Notes under the pieces: model-generated | The model's input: the letters and a program-made list of their open reading frames with translations, nothing else | What the model was told of the DNA's origin: nothing | Database searches by the model: none | NCBI GenBank assembly: GCA_023935145.1 | Contig: CM043697.1 | Coordinates: 54,221,001 to 54,285,000, forward strand | From: Bretschneidera sinensis | Taxonomy: Eukaryota > Streptophyta > Magnoliopsida > Brassicales > Akaniaceae | Length of the DNA stretch: 64,000 bases | Direction of reading: 5' to 3' | Program-made: the position numbers and the translations under genes | Shown here: piece after piece, positions 12,970 to 23,950 of the stretch | Layout: every line of letters begins with the position of its first letter | Position numbering within the stretch: position 1 is the stretch's first letter

Positions 12970-12994
12970 AAAAAAAAAAAAAAAAAAAAAAAAA
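12970..12994. repeat. Poly(A) run
   Basis: Run of 25 A residues in the long first intron of the PARP1 pseudogene. It could be the tail of a retroposed sequence, but nothing recognisable precedes it. Confidence 0.85.
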
Positions 12995-14082
12995 CTTTGT
13001 GAACCATGGCATGATAACATCTAAAGTTTTTTTTGAAGTTGCACTCAAGTCAACAAAAATGGAAATTAGCACTCGAAAATCTGCCAAAGAGACCTTGACC
13101 TATATTCGTGATGAACTTAAAAATCATGACAGTATATTTCGGTCCGCTATATTACAAAAAAATAATCTAGTCTACATAAATATCTCTTGTTTCCCATTCC
13201 CAAGAACCTAGGGGAAGCCGATCATGCCTAATGGAAGTGAATCCGAGGGGAGGGGCAGACTTCCGGTGCTACTTCAGCGTATCACATGCAGTTTCAGGCA
13301 CATACTAAATCAAGCTAAAAAAAGGGTAGAAAAATAGAAGCTTATTCCATGTTTATGAAGCCAAAAGCAAGACACTCAACTAGGAAGGAACTTTTAAGGT
13401 GGAAGCTGAAAAATCCTAGTTTTTCTGTCGTCTGCCACTATACATGCGTAGATATTCGTGTTAAAAAGGCTTAATGCATTGGCTTAGTAATTGCATAATA
13501 AGAAATTTAGATTGAATAGAACATATAAAATTAATGTGGAAGTTAAAAAGTTTAAAGAGGTTTAAACAAGGAACCCAAATGGAAAGTCCTAAAACTATAA
13601 GACCCAGAAACCGAAAATTATCAAACATAAGTCATCCCATTCATCATGAAGATATTAAATTGACACTGATTAAAAATCACTTGAGAAAAGAAAAAGAATT
13701 ACTTAAGAGCTAAACCTTATTGAACATAAACAAGTATAGATACTTAAAACTGTTAGCCAAACAAGATGAATGCTTCTGTTCTGATCACTGATACCCATTG
13801 ACCAACCGTATCGAAAATGGATAATGAGATGCATTACAAATAGAGAAAGGGCCAAAACCCCAAATCAAGAGCAATCAAAATACAGTAAAATAATAGACGT
13901 ACCAACATTGCCAAAAATTAGTTCAAGAAACCAATAACGCAATACCCAAACCAGACAGGAAGAACAAAAATAAAATTGCAAAAAGAGAAGAGAATCGCAA
14001 CACAGTAACAGAGTTAACAATGTGAATAGGAGTGAAAAAAAGGTAAAATGGGAAATGGTAGAGGGGTAAGAGGGTTTATTAC

Positions 14083-14212
14083 AGGCATGAAGCCGTCGAA
14101 TTGGGTGGCTTGGACCATTTGCCCAGCCTGAACTTTTCCTTGTCAATGGGTGACTTGCAGGTGACGATCTTCCTGACTTTGCTGCCTTCCATGGCTTTGG
14201 CGGGTTCGCCAT
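14083..14212 (-). pseudogene. PARP1: PARP1 pseudogene exon 1 (start, first half of zinc finger 1)
   Basis: Begins MANPPKPWKA, the usual plant PARP1 start, at 14212. Remnants of the PARP zinc finger follow: TCKSPIDKEKFRLGK in one frame, then MVQATQFDGFMP in another. The frame changes at a deletion near 14170-14180, which also removes the first zinc-binding cysteine region, and again at a 1-base loss after the FRLGK block. A good donor site (CCT|GTAATA) ends the exon. Confidence 0.88.
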
Positions 14213-14348
14213 TCTCAGTCTCCCTTACTCTCTCTCTTACTTTCTCTTTGCTTTTTCGTTCTCTTTCTCTGTGCATTTATAAATTAGAGTATACGAGGAG
14301 AAGAGGTTGGTTAGGAAGACAATCAAATGAATCTTTGTATTTATGGCT

Positions 14349-14363
14349 TCTCTGTTACGCTTT
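14349..14363 (+). repeat. LINE target-site duplication, left copy
   Basis: TCTCTGTTACGCTTT, matching TCTCTGTTACACTTT at 18966-18980 with one substitution. The last three T residues also count as part of the poly(T) run. Confidence 0.85.
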
Positions 14364-14749
14364 TTTTTTTTTTTTTTTTAATCTGTAAATAAAGTTTGTA
14401 TTGATCAAAAAGATTCACAAAAGTCACTTGGCATACCAGGGGATTTACAATAGAAACATAGTCAAAAAGCTAACAAAGTAGCCTAATCAAATCCTGGACT
14501 TACAATGATGCTAGGCAAGCCAATGGGTAACCAAAGCTTGGAACAAAGACAAGCATACAAGTATACAAGCTGGGCTAACAGCAGCAGCCTTACACAGAAA
14601 TTCACTGGGCAGGAGATAGGCAATGAGAGCTTACAAAAACAAAATAAAAACAGCATACCCAAGGATACATCTCTTTACATGGCATGATTACAAATGAACT
14701 AAACAATTACAGCAGCAGCCTAATTCCAGGACAGGTGGTATACACAACC

Positions 14750-17052
14750 CTATAGATTACAACTTGAATTTTCTTTTAATTTCAATTTGTTCCTCAGCCT
14801 TAACTCCAGCATGGAAAATGTTAGACTTGGCCAGGCTTGCTTGCAGCCCAGAGCACTCACTGAACTGATGTTAGACTTGGCCAGGCTTGCTTGCAGCCCA
14901 GAGCACTCACTGAACTGATTAATACACTCCATTAGTAGCCCAACTGATTTGTCATCCCCTCTAGCAAAGAGAATGAGGTCATCTGCAAAAGCTAAGTGTG
15001 TGATCTTAAGCTTGTCACATTTAGGGTGGTATCTGAACCCATCTTCTTCCTTTAACCTCCCAAGGAGTCTGGACAAGTACTCCACTATTATTACAAACAA
15101 GTAAGGGGAGAAAGGATCACCCTGTCTAAGGCCTCTTTTGCCAGCAAAGAACTCATGCATACTCCCATTGATGGATAGGGAGAAGGATGTAGAAGAGACA
15201 CATTCTATGACCCAGCTCCTAAATTTTCCAGGCAACCCAAGATCCTCCAGAAGATTATCCAGAAATTCACATTCAACCGAATCATATGCTTTCCTGAGGT
15301 CAATCTTGATCATGCATCTAGGGGAGATTCTTTTCCTACAATACTTCCTGAGGAGTTCCTAAACCAAGTAGATGTTTTCTGACATACTTTTTGCTTTGAT
15401 AAAGGCAGCTTGGGCTTGGTTGACAATGGGGTTGAGGCATGGAGCTAATCTTGCAGCCAGGATCTTAGAAATGATCTTATATACCACATTACAGCATGCT
15501 ATGGGTCTGAAGTCCTCAACTCTTGAAGCTTGTTTACATTTTGGGATCAAAGCCAATGAGGTGTGGTTTATTTGCCTTAGGAGTTTGCCATTCTGAAAGA
15601 ATTCCATCACTGCCTCTATCATATCTTTACTGATAACATCCCAGGATTTCTTGAAGAATTTGGAGGAGTATCTATCACGGTCAGAGGACTTGTCTTCCCC
15701 AATACTCCACAGAGCTACTTTGATCTCTTCCTTAGAGACATCTCTAATCAGCTGGTCAATTTGACTCTCTTGGACAAGAAGGCCAGCTCTAATAACCTCC
15801 ATATCAATTGGCCTGCAAAGTGAAGAGGAGCCAATGAGGTTCATGTAGAATTTGAGGAATTCCTCATTCACTTCAACTTCTGAGGTAGTCAAGGCTCCAT
15901 TAAAGGAAACAACTGCAGCTATATGATTTTTACTAGTTCTCCTTTTAACGAAGGCATGGAAGAACTTAGAGCCCCTATCACTGTTGAGGAGGTATCTACA
16001 CTTAGCTTGTTGAGATAGGAAGCTCCTTTCAGCTTCAGCTAGTTGAAAGGCCTTGAGTTTCATGGTAACCACCATAGATTGTATCTCAGGGTCAGCTGGG
16101 TTATCATGAAGCTCCTTTTGGAGGTTGGCAAGGGTGGAAGAGGCCTCCAAGGCTCTGTTAGAAATGTGGCTAAAGTGTTTTTCATTGAGCATCTTGAAGT
16201 GGGATTTAAGGGTCTTCAGGTTTCTACAAAGTTTGAACAACTTAGTCCCCCCCCCCCCAAGGTCCTGCCCCAATGGGCTCTAACTATGTCCAGGAACTTT
16301 TCATGCTCAGTCCACATATTGAAGAACTTGAAGGATCTTCTACCCCCACTAATCTCATCCATCAGGCTAACAAGACAAAGAGACTGATCAGATAGGCACC
16401 CTGAGGGCAGGAAGGATGCTCGGGCTCTCATCCCCTTTTGATACCAAACATTGTTCACCATGATCCTGTCCAACTTACACTAAACTTTGTTGTTAGTCCA
16501 AGTATAAAGGCATCCAGAGGCATTGACATCAGATAACCCTATTTCTCTACAACAAAATGAGGGGTCCCTAAGCTCATAGTCTGTTACAGGTAGGCCATTG
16601 GCTTTCTCTTCAACAACAAAGACATTATTGAAATCCCCTAAGACCAGCCAAGGGCTTAGGCATTCATAGCTGAAAGTACATAAATTATCCCACAAGGGTC
16701 TTCTAGCCACAATGGTGTTACAACCATAAACAAAACTAATTACAAATTTACAAGAAGTGATTAAACATAAAGCACTACAATGAATAACTTGAGGGCTAGC
16801 TTCTATTAAAGACAGACTGACCTTAGAGGGGTCCCATAGGATCAAAATTCTACCATGTTGATGAGTGGAGAAGTTGTTGATCTGACTCCACAGGTTGAAT
16901 TTGTAACCCATTATTCTGTGCAGCTTGGTTTCATCTAACTTACACTCCAAAATTCCCATCACATCAATCTTCTTGCTCTTCATGAGGTGCAACACCCAAT
17001 TGTGTTTCAGGGGCTTGTGGAAGCCCCTGATATTCCAGCTAGCTACAATCAT
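14750..17052 (-). pseudogene. LINE ORF2 fragment (endonuclease and reverse transcriptase)
   Basis: The AP-type endonuclease begins at 17052 (MIVASWNIRGF; then GILECKLDE with the catalytic-region E; WLVLGDFNNV; CLYTWTNN). An in-frame stop replaces the W of the usual SW/SKLDR-type motif near 16480. The frame goes on through a linker to 16216. The reverse transcriptase (16273-14750) shows LIPKCKQASRVEDFRPIACC, then KIISKILAARL, NQAQAAFIK, and, after a frame break near 15313-15359, RQGDPFSPYLF and the catalytic FADDLILFA. Behind that a 50-bp tandem duplication (about 14819-14919) and a stop end the coding region; the thumb and C-terminal domains are absent. Confidence 0.88.
14819..14919 (-). repeat. 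50-bp tandem duplication inside LINE ORF2
   Basis: The segment beginning GTTAGACTTGGCCAGGCTTG is present twice in direct tandem, with units about 51 bp apart and virtually identical. The second copy shifts the frame just after the reverse transcriptase palm, so it is probably a late replication slip or repair scar. Confidence 0.9.
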
Positions 17053-17336
17053 TTAGGGGGCTGGGAGGCCTTACCTCCTTTCCTAACTTGATGGTGATCT
17101 TTCTGGCCAGCCTTCTTTTTCTTATTCTTTGTGACAAGGAGGAACCCCCCTTGCTCCCCTGGGGTCATAGGCATATCATTAGTGTCTGGAGAATCAGGGA
17201 AAAGAGAGGGCCTTAGACTAGCTACCACCTGTCTAGGAGAAAGAGAAGGCTCATGACTATCCTCCTCTCTAGACTCTTTAGGGCAGGGATGATCTCTTAT
17301 AGTATCTCTTTCAGCTTGGGCCTAATCTATGTGGGT

Positions 17337-18839
17337 TTAGGCTGTCTTCCCTTTAACTGGGGAGGCAGCATTAGGCCTCTCCACTACTGTCTCGGCTTGG
17401 GGATTGGGCTCTCTTGAGTCAACCTCTTTAGGAACTTGAGCCCCTGCATGCCTTGGAGGTTCAAATTCCTTGGCATTTTGTTTCCTCCCCTTATCTGATT
17501 TGGCATTCAGGCTGCAGGAGTGGAGGTCATGCCCAAAGACCTTACATTTAGGGCAGTATCTTGGGAGGTTATCATAGGAAATTCTTTGTTCAAAGGTGGT
17601 CCCATTAGGAAAGCTTAATGGCACAGAGAACTTAATCTTCTTTGCTATGTCAACCTCTACAAGCAACCTAGCATAGGAGATTCTCTCTTTGGTATTAGTG
17701 AACTGATCAGCATAGAGGGGTTTGCCTAATTGGGAGCCTATTTTACTAAGGCTACTAGCAGTCCACAACTTTAAGGGCAAGCCCTTCAATTGAATCCATA
17801 TAGGGATGGTGCTTATTCCCTCATTGCCAAATTGGAAGAACTTTGGCATAGCTTTGAGTAATAAAGGTCTACCATAGACTTGGTAGGGGCTTTCTTGAAG
17901 CACATTCATACTTGTTTCAGCATTTTCAAATTTAAACACTATCCAACCACTATCATGGTATTGGGTTAGAACTTTTACCTTCCATGAGTCTGTGAGCATC
18001 TTTAAGGCAGCCCTTCCTGGAAATCTCCCTGCAAAGTACCCCACTAAGCAATGTGGGTAGTCACCAAAGACCTCCTCAATGTCTTCTTCAGTGATACACA
18101 CTGTGTCCCCTTCACATTCAATAGAAGAGAGCTGCAAGCCTTTACTTTGCTTTCTATTCTCTGCAAAGAGACTAACCTAGGGGGCTTTCCTACTACCATC
18201 CAAGGGGGGTTCCATTTAACCTGTCTCCTTTGCATTAGAACTAGCTAGAACAGTAGGGGGTTCCTGCCTTAGGGAGGGCTCTTTGGAGCTGGAACCACTA
18301 TAGAGGCTCCCATCCCTCATTGGAGAGGGGGGGCATTTACCCTTTCTCTGCTCTACATTGTCTTTGGAAGTAGCTGCAGGCTTCTCGTGAATAGTACCCA
18401 AATAGTTGGAGTATTCTTCCTCACTAGAAGAATAAGAGGTAGCCTGGTCTGAAGCCTCACCATCCTCTCCACTGTCTTCAGAGGAGCTTGGGGACTCATT
18501 CTCCAAAGCCTGGTTGCCATCCTGCAGAGCTTCCTTTGCTAGAGATTGATTTTGGTTACTGTTCACCATTGAAGCTCTGAGGGAGCTTTCTTCTTTTTCC
18601 GAGCCAGAGCTACCCAACTCAGGCCTCTTAGACTTAGGTTCCTTTTCTCCCAAGGAGTAGGAAGAGCTTCCTGAAACCTTGCTTGTTCCTTTGGACCCAT
18701 TCTTGCTGGAGTCCTCTGCAACTTCTTCTCGCGACAGCAGCACTGTAGCAGCTTTGGTTTTGAAATGATTTTGGACAAACTCCAAGTCATTTCTCTCTTG
18801 GACTGAGAGGCGGTTCCTAGAAGCTTTCTTCTTTCCCAT
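17337..18839 (-). pseudogene. LINE ORF1 (DUF4283 and CCHC zinc knuckle)
   Basis: ORF1 protein of plant L1 elements, which binds the element RNA. It opens at 18839 with MGKKKASRNRLSVQERNDLE, a basic start followed by a Ser/Glu-rich low-complexity region to about 18216, where the frame closes. After a short disturbed stretch a second frame (18137-17337) carries a DUF4283-like domain (SWKVKVLTQYHDSGWIVFKF, then PIWIQLKGLPLKLW) and a CX2CX4HX4C knuckle (C-PK-C-KVFG-H-DLHS-C). A stop and frame change near 18150-18220 break the gene. It lies upstream of ORF2 in the usual order. Confidence 0.85.
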
Positions 18840-18965
18840 GCTAGAAAGAGCATTGGATTTGGTACAGAGAAGAGGGGAAGAGGAAGAGAGAAGGGCAAGA
18901 AACCATGGACAGGTTACTGTAGTAGTTTGAGAGCTTCTCTCTCTAACCTGTCCGGGTTTAACAAC

Positions 18966-18980
18966 TCTCTGTTACACTTT
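18966..18980 (+). repeat. LINE target-site duplication, right copy
   Basis: TCTCTGTTACACTTT directly beyond the 5' end of the LINE; pairs with 14349-14363. Confidence 0.85.
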
Positions 18981-19791
18981 CTTTGATTGATTTGGGTTTG
19001 CCTTTCTACCAACCTTTCATAGTTTTTCTTCACTTTACTAACCCATTTTCTTTCCCCGGAGCTCCACTAGTAGGGCTCAGGAATTATATGGATAAATTAC
19101 ACATACCTCTTTTCATGTAATTAAACTTTCCAAGGGGTGTAGCACTACACCCTTGGTAAGAAGAATTAAGTTTCATGTAATTTTGTATGATTAAACTTTC
19201 CTATCAAAAAGTGTGAACGGTTTAAAAAATGCAAAGAAAGTACTTACAATTATATGTTACATCAAGGTCTATGTAATTTAACCATTATATATTTATTAAT
19301 TTTTTAAAATATTAATTATTCATCAGGTCTTTTTACCGTTGTTTTGCTGTAAGTGTTTATATACGGTTACAAAATCCTAATGTAGATCGGATCCAACCCG
19401 ATAACTTTTTTATTTTTTATCTGGTCATTCAAAATTCTTTCAAGTATATCACAATAAATCACTTTATTTTTTTTATATTTTATATATTTTGATGGGATGA
19501 CACAATTTGATTGTTTTAAAAGATCTTATAAATTTGATACTACACAAAAAATTTTTTTCTATAAATTGTTTAACAACAACTAAATTTACTATGCTAAAAT
19601 GGCAAATGGATTAGGTGTTGTTCTTAAGGTATTGGAGTGGCTTCTAGTGTCTAAACTAAGTTTTGTGAGGGTTGAGGGATGATCTTATTATGGTTTATAA
19701 ACTTTAAATATTATTAGTTATCAAGAGAAGTGTATTGTACATGATAAATATTTTGTGTGATTAATATTTCATTCTTTTTATATGTAATTAA

Positions 19792-19837
<46 letters not shown>

Positions 19838-20920
19838 TGCTTGTTTTTAAATAAAAGAAAATAAGATGCAATCATCAAAATTATAATATTGAAAACATTA
19901 ATTTTGTTTTGATGTAAACAAAATATCTAGAAAATAAAAATGTAAACAAAATCTTATGTACTGATGAATTTATTAATTGATAAAAAAAACTAATTGAATA
20001 TATTAGTAGATAATAAATATTCCAAAATAATCCTTATCAATATTTTTTTCAATTTAATGTATCTAATTAGATAGTAACATTTTTTGTGGAAATATATTTT
20101 TATGAAGTAATGATTTTTTAATAGTGTGTTTATATTGAGTTTCTAAACTATTTTCTAACAAAAAAATCCAAACTTTATAAAATAAGAAACATTAATTTTA
20201 TTGAAATTTATTCAAAATCCAATGTATAACGTATTTATGAATTTATTAATACAAAAGAAATAAGAAAAATATTTTTAATTGAATAGTTATTAATATTTTT
20301 TTAATTTAAATAATTTATTTATGAAAGAACTTGCTCATATGGATCAATAATTTTATTTTGTAATGACTTACTTATATAGAGTATATTAAGATAAGAAAAT
20401 GTCAGTTTATTGATTTAGTTGCGTGATAATTTAATTATTTATTAAAGACTTGTTTTTATAAAACAATGATGAATTATTTATAAAATATATTCTTATATAA
20501 AGAACCAAAATTCAATGAGAAAAAGAAAAAGTGCTTAAAATAAAATATTATTATGTAAAGGTATTTTTTTTTATAAAAAAATAATGTATTACACTACATT
20601 TGTACTTTTATTTAGGTTAACATGAATTTGGTTGAAAACTTATATATATTTTACCTCAATTTGTACTCGCAATTCCTACTTAAAAACTAAAAGATGATTT
20701 ATGAAGAAAGAATTTTCACTTTCACGAATCTCCTCCAAACGCCACAAACCTAAAGGTTGGCATCAATGCCCGTTTCTTGAAATGTGCTGGATCAAATTTT
20801 GATAGGTTTAGGAAAATGAGCTCAACCAAACATGACCCCAACAAATTACATACAATTTTACGAAATCTTTCTCTTCTTCATTGTTTATGCATACATTGAG
20901 CGTGAATAAGTAATATATGA
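18981..20920. other. AT-rich intergenic region with tandem-duplicated copy 1
   Basis: No coding sequence is supported. The segment about 19740-20710 has an AT-rich counterpart at 51985-53000 on the other side of the MULE, in the same orientation. Shared landmarks are an (AAT)n run, an AACTTGCTCA block followed about 30-50 bases later by a GACTTRCTTATATA block, a TTTAGTTG/TTTAATTA...TGATAATTTA block, and a TTAACATGAATTT block. Confidence 0.7.
19792..19836. repeat. (AAT)n microsatellite
   Basis: About 15 AAT units. A shorter (AAT)n run at 52008-52034 holds the equivalent position in the second copy of the duplicated region. Confidence 0.92.
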
Positions 20921-20929
20921 TATTAATTA
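20921..20929 (+). repeat. MULE target-site duplication, left
   Basis: TATTAATTA, identical to 51976-51984. Confidence 0.92.
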
Positions 20930-21765
20930 GAGTTTATTGCATCGTAGATCTTTAAAGTATTAACCCATTGCACTTAACTCCCTAAACTATTAATTTGGCG
21001 TCCCAACTCTTTTAACTATGAATAAGTTGTAATCAACTCCTTATACCCATTTTTTGGCCAATATACTCGATGGAAACAAAAAAAATTACCAAAAGGGCAT
21101 CACATGCCTCTCACGTGATAAGACTTATTCTCAAATTGTGCGCATGCCAATTGTATTTAGAATGGATCAAGAGTCATGCTTCTTTTATCTAATTCAAAGG
21201 GTCTCACTTGCTCTAAGAAAAGATCAAGAAAATTGAGCCTTTCAAATGATGAAACGCGTGTCGAACAGAAAATCACAAAGAGAAAACCAAATCTAAAACC
21301 CATTAACTGTTGGCAATCGAGAGAATCCTGAAAGTGGTGAGGAGGCACTTGCTCCGATCAAGGGGACTATGGTTTTGATGAGATTTTTGGAGCTTTTTCC
21401 ATTGGTCATTTTTGTTCCATTGTGACCTAGGAAAATTGAAAAAGAAGTCTACCATATCAAGAAATTGAAGACTAGCCGGTGATAATTGTGTCAACAAATT
21501 GAAACCTAGGTTGTGAATTGAAGCTATCACTAATATCGAAATTGAATCACAGGTTATGGTGTGTAATTAACAAATTAAAATTGTGTTGTTTGACTTAAAT
21601 TTGTTTTGATTTGTTGTTTGTTGCACATATAGTGTTGTCCTTGAGCTCGTTTGATTTGTTGTTTGTTGCATATATAGTTTAATTATTTCTTAATTGTGAA
21701 TTGGTTATGGGGTTTTTTTTTCTTTTCTGATTTTTTAATAAGTCCCTTTAAGAAATGATTCATGG
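20930..21765 (+). repeat. MULE left terminal inverted repeat
   Basis: Reverse complement matches about 51118-51975 with scattered substitutions and small indels. Shared blocks include the TTTAAAGTATTAAC region, GTGATAAGACTTATTCTCAA, CAATCGAGAGAATCCTG, AGCCGGTGATAATTG and CATATAGTGTTGTCCTT. Inside the repeat, a roughly 50-bp TTTGATTTGTTGTTTGTTGC module occurs twice. The right copy keeps both modules. Confidence 0.93.
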
Positions 21766-22377
21766 GGTTTGGTTGTAGCATGAAGAAGCATTCATAACTT
21801 TCATGCCGACAATATTTCCATAATTTTTGTGGATCCACGAACAAATTGTTATTTCTATAAAATTATGGAGTTGAGTTTTCAAATGTTAAGCACTTAACAC
21901 AGAGTTTTTGATAATTTATGGCTAGAGGAGGAAATACATCAATGCATATTGGACTAACAACCTAGTTATTGGTCAATTTTCATTTTTTCTGATAAATCTA
22001 ATTGGATTTTTCTTGTATTACTCAGTATTGAACTTGAATTCATGCAATATTGGTTTTCTTTAGCTCTTTTCACGAATCTGTTATCATTTTCTAGTTTATG
22101 GAGTTAATCTTGCATAGGTTGGTTAAATGTTCTATTTTTTTAGTAATATTTTATTTTGTTTATGCAAAATTTCAATATTGTTAATCTTCAAGTTCAACCT
22201 AATTATTAAAACAAGTACTTTCTCTACCACATGGATTGTGATCACCCATTTCTAGGCTATTAAAAATGGCTTACAGCCCATATAATTGGTTAAAGAAGTT
22301 TAAAGAATAAAGTTCCAAATATTAATGTTTTGTGCTAAATGTAATTTACTCATACAACAATCTATTTGATTGCTTTG
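21766..22377. other. MULE internal sequence between left TIR and Gypsy 1, no gene seen
   Basis: AT-rich, no supported coding sequence. It continues beyond the Gypsy insertion at 28280. It may contain the transposase promoter. Confidence 0.6.
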
Positions 22378-23769
22378 TGATGAGTGCCAAATATTGCATA
22401 TTTTGACCACTTAATTTACATTTGTTAGCTTAGGAATTTGTTACTTTGAGTTGTTTTTCGTTGTTTTACAGGTTTACAAGCTTGGAAAAGAGTTTCACTA
22501 AATTGCCAGAATTGCTCGTACAGATCAGCCATTTTTGAGGATTAAACTGTATTGATTCAGGAAGAACCAAGAGATCAACCATATATGCTTGGAAAGATCC
22601 GGATGTCTATTTTCTGAAGAATTTACGGATCAATAAAATGATTTTTCTAGAGAAAGTTATGGCAGTTTTAGTAGACAAAGGTCAGGCTGTGCATGATTTC
22701 AGCGTGACAGATCAGCCATTTTTGAGGATTTAACTGTATTGATTCAGGAAGAACCAAGAGATGAGCCATATATGCTTGGAAAGATCCAGATGTCTATTTT
22801 CTGAGAAATTTTACGGATCAATAAAATGATTTTTCTAGAGAACGTTATAGTTTTAGTAGACAAAGGTCAAAGAGCAAAAGCTGAAATCTGCAGTATCCCA
22901 CATCGGAATGGAAACACATTGCACTTGTGATGTTTCTCTATATAAGCCCCTCTTCACTTCATATTTAGTGTGCAATTCCTAGTGCCATTTGGTGTAATCC
23001 AGTAGATGTTTGCTAGCATTCTAGTGGATTCCGAAGGCTTTGCTACCACGAGGGGTAGTGCTGCCCAACAGCGAGTGAAATTTCTCCCATGTATAGTCAG
23101 TTTTAATTTATTGTTTTTTTTTTTAGTTTAATGTTTAGCAATTTTATTATGAACTCTAGTTTCATAATTATGAGTGGCTAAAATCTTCAACTAAGGTTGA
23201 AGATGAAGCCTCGCCATTGTTTGGCATAATAGTTTCAGATTTGTTTATACAATTCTGATTTTTTTTAAGCATAAATGTTCTGTCAATTATTTGAGTAAAA
23301 TCTTATGATTGATTGCGTTTAAATTGTTCTGTTGGATATTTCGTGTGTTTCATCTGATGGATACATCAAATTATTTTTGATTAAATTGGATTTCTTTTGT
23401 GATTTGTTAAAAGCGGATACATTGGATGCTTTTGGTTTAATTGGGATATTTGTTGTTTTTTGTTTTAAGTTGGATTCATGGAATGTTTTGATAGGCTATT
23501 TTTAGAACATGAAGATATATGCTTAACTTTGGTGGGGTGGATTCAGAAACCTTAGTGTCTTTATTATTAGTTTTAAATCAATTAGTTTAGTTTTTATTTG
23601 TTTTGCAACATATAATTCAAAACTCGGAACTAGGTTAAGATAAGTTTAGTTTAGATAAAATTACATTTTCACAACGCAATTCCCTGTGGATTCGACCTCG
23701 CACTTGCACATGCACAACACTATATTGCAAACAACTCGTGCGCTTGCAAGTAATTTAAAACTCACAATA
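22378..23769 (+). repeat. Gypsy 1 5' LTR
   Basis: About 1392 bp. It contains a 187-bp tandem duplication (units starting near 22522 and 22709), each with GATCAGCCATTTTTGAGGAT and TAGTAGACAAAGGTCA. A TATA-like TATATAAGC lies near 22939 and the core of the 3' end matches 26909-28279. Confidence 0.9.
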
Positions 23770-23775
23770 AGTTTT

Positions 23776-23793
23776 TGGCGCCATTGTCGGGGA
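23776..23793 (+). other. Gypsy 1 primer-binding site (tRNA-Asp type)
   Basis: TGGCGCCATTGTCGGGGA differs at two positions from the TGGCGCCGTTGCCGGGGA site of Gypsy 2, which is the usual Athila-type site complementary to the tRNA 3' end. Confidence 0.85.
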
Positions 23794-23950
23794 GTTGTTT
23801 GGTTTGTGAAAATTAAATTTTTGGTCTGAATTAATTTTATTTTTCTACTAGTTTAGTTAGCATTTTTGTTTTATTTTTCTTTTGCAATTTTATTTAGTTT
23901 ATTTGTTTCCATTGGCAATTGCCCATAATAAAAATTTAAAATTAAAAAAA

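Larger units (their letters stand above)
7117..14212 (-). pseudogene. PARP1: PARP1-like poly(ADP-ribose) polymerase pseudogene
   Basis: The functional enzyme binds DNA breaks in the nucleus and adds ADP-ribose chains to proteins using NAD. Exons read 3' to 5' on the plus strand, in the order Zn1, Zn2, linker, PADR1, BRCT, catalytic domain, and the gene ends with the conserved plant C terminus (FLLKVRFHHKR then stop at 7117-7119). Most splice sites are intact GT-AG pairs. Damage: a small deletion and a 1-base loss in exon 1, stops in the second Zn1 exon, a frameshift near 10565 in the linker, loss of the WGR and most of the helical regulatory region between about 9390 and 9030, loss of the start of the LLWHGS catalytic block, and a nonsense codon at about 8114-8116. 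The gene cannot make a full-length product. A LINE lies just upstream and an hAT relic lies inside an intron. Good splice sites suggest decay is not ancient. Confidence 0.88.
14364..18965 (-). mobile_element. L1-type plant LINE, internally deleted
   Basis: Minus-strand non-LTR retrotransposon with ORF1, ORF2 (endonuclease, reverse transcriptase) and a 3' poly(A) tail, seen as the T-run 14361-14379. A 15-bp target duplication, TCTCTGTTAC(G/A)CTTT, flanks it at 14349-14363 and 18966-18980 with one mismatch; its T end merges with the tail. The element keeps its 5' region, but the C-terminal part of ORF2 (zf-RVT and RNase H-like end) is missing: coding stops near 14750 and only about 370 bases remain before the tail. 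It inserted about 150 bp upstream of the PARP1 pseudogene start, in the same orientation. Several stops and frameshifts make it inactive. Confidence 0.92.

Noticed and set aside
18981..20920. Possible LTR pair formed by the duplicated AT-rich blocks with the MULE region as interior
   Set aside because: The blocks lack TG...CA ends, a primer-binding site or a purine tract, and the MULE 9-bp duplication explains what lies between.
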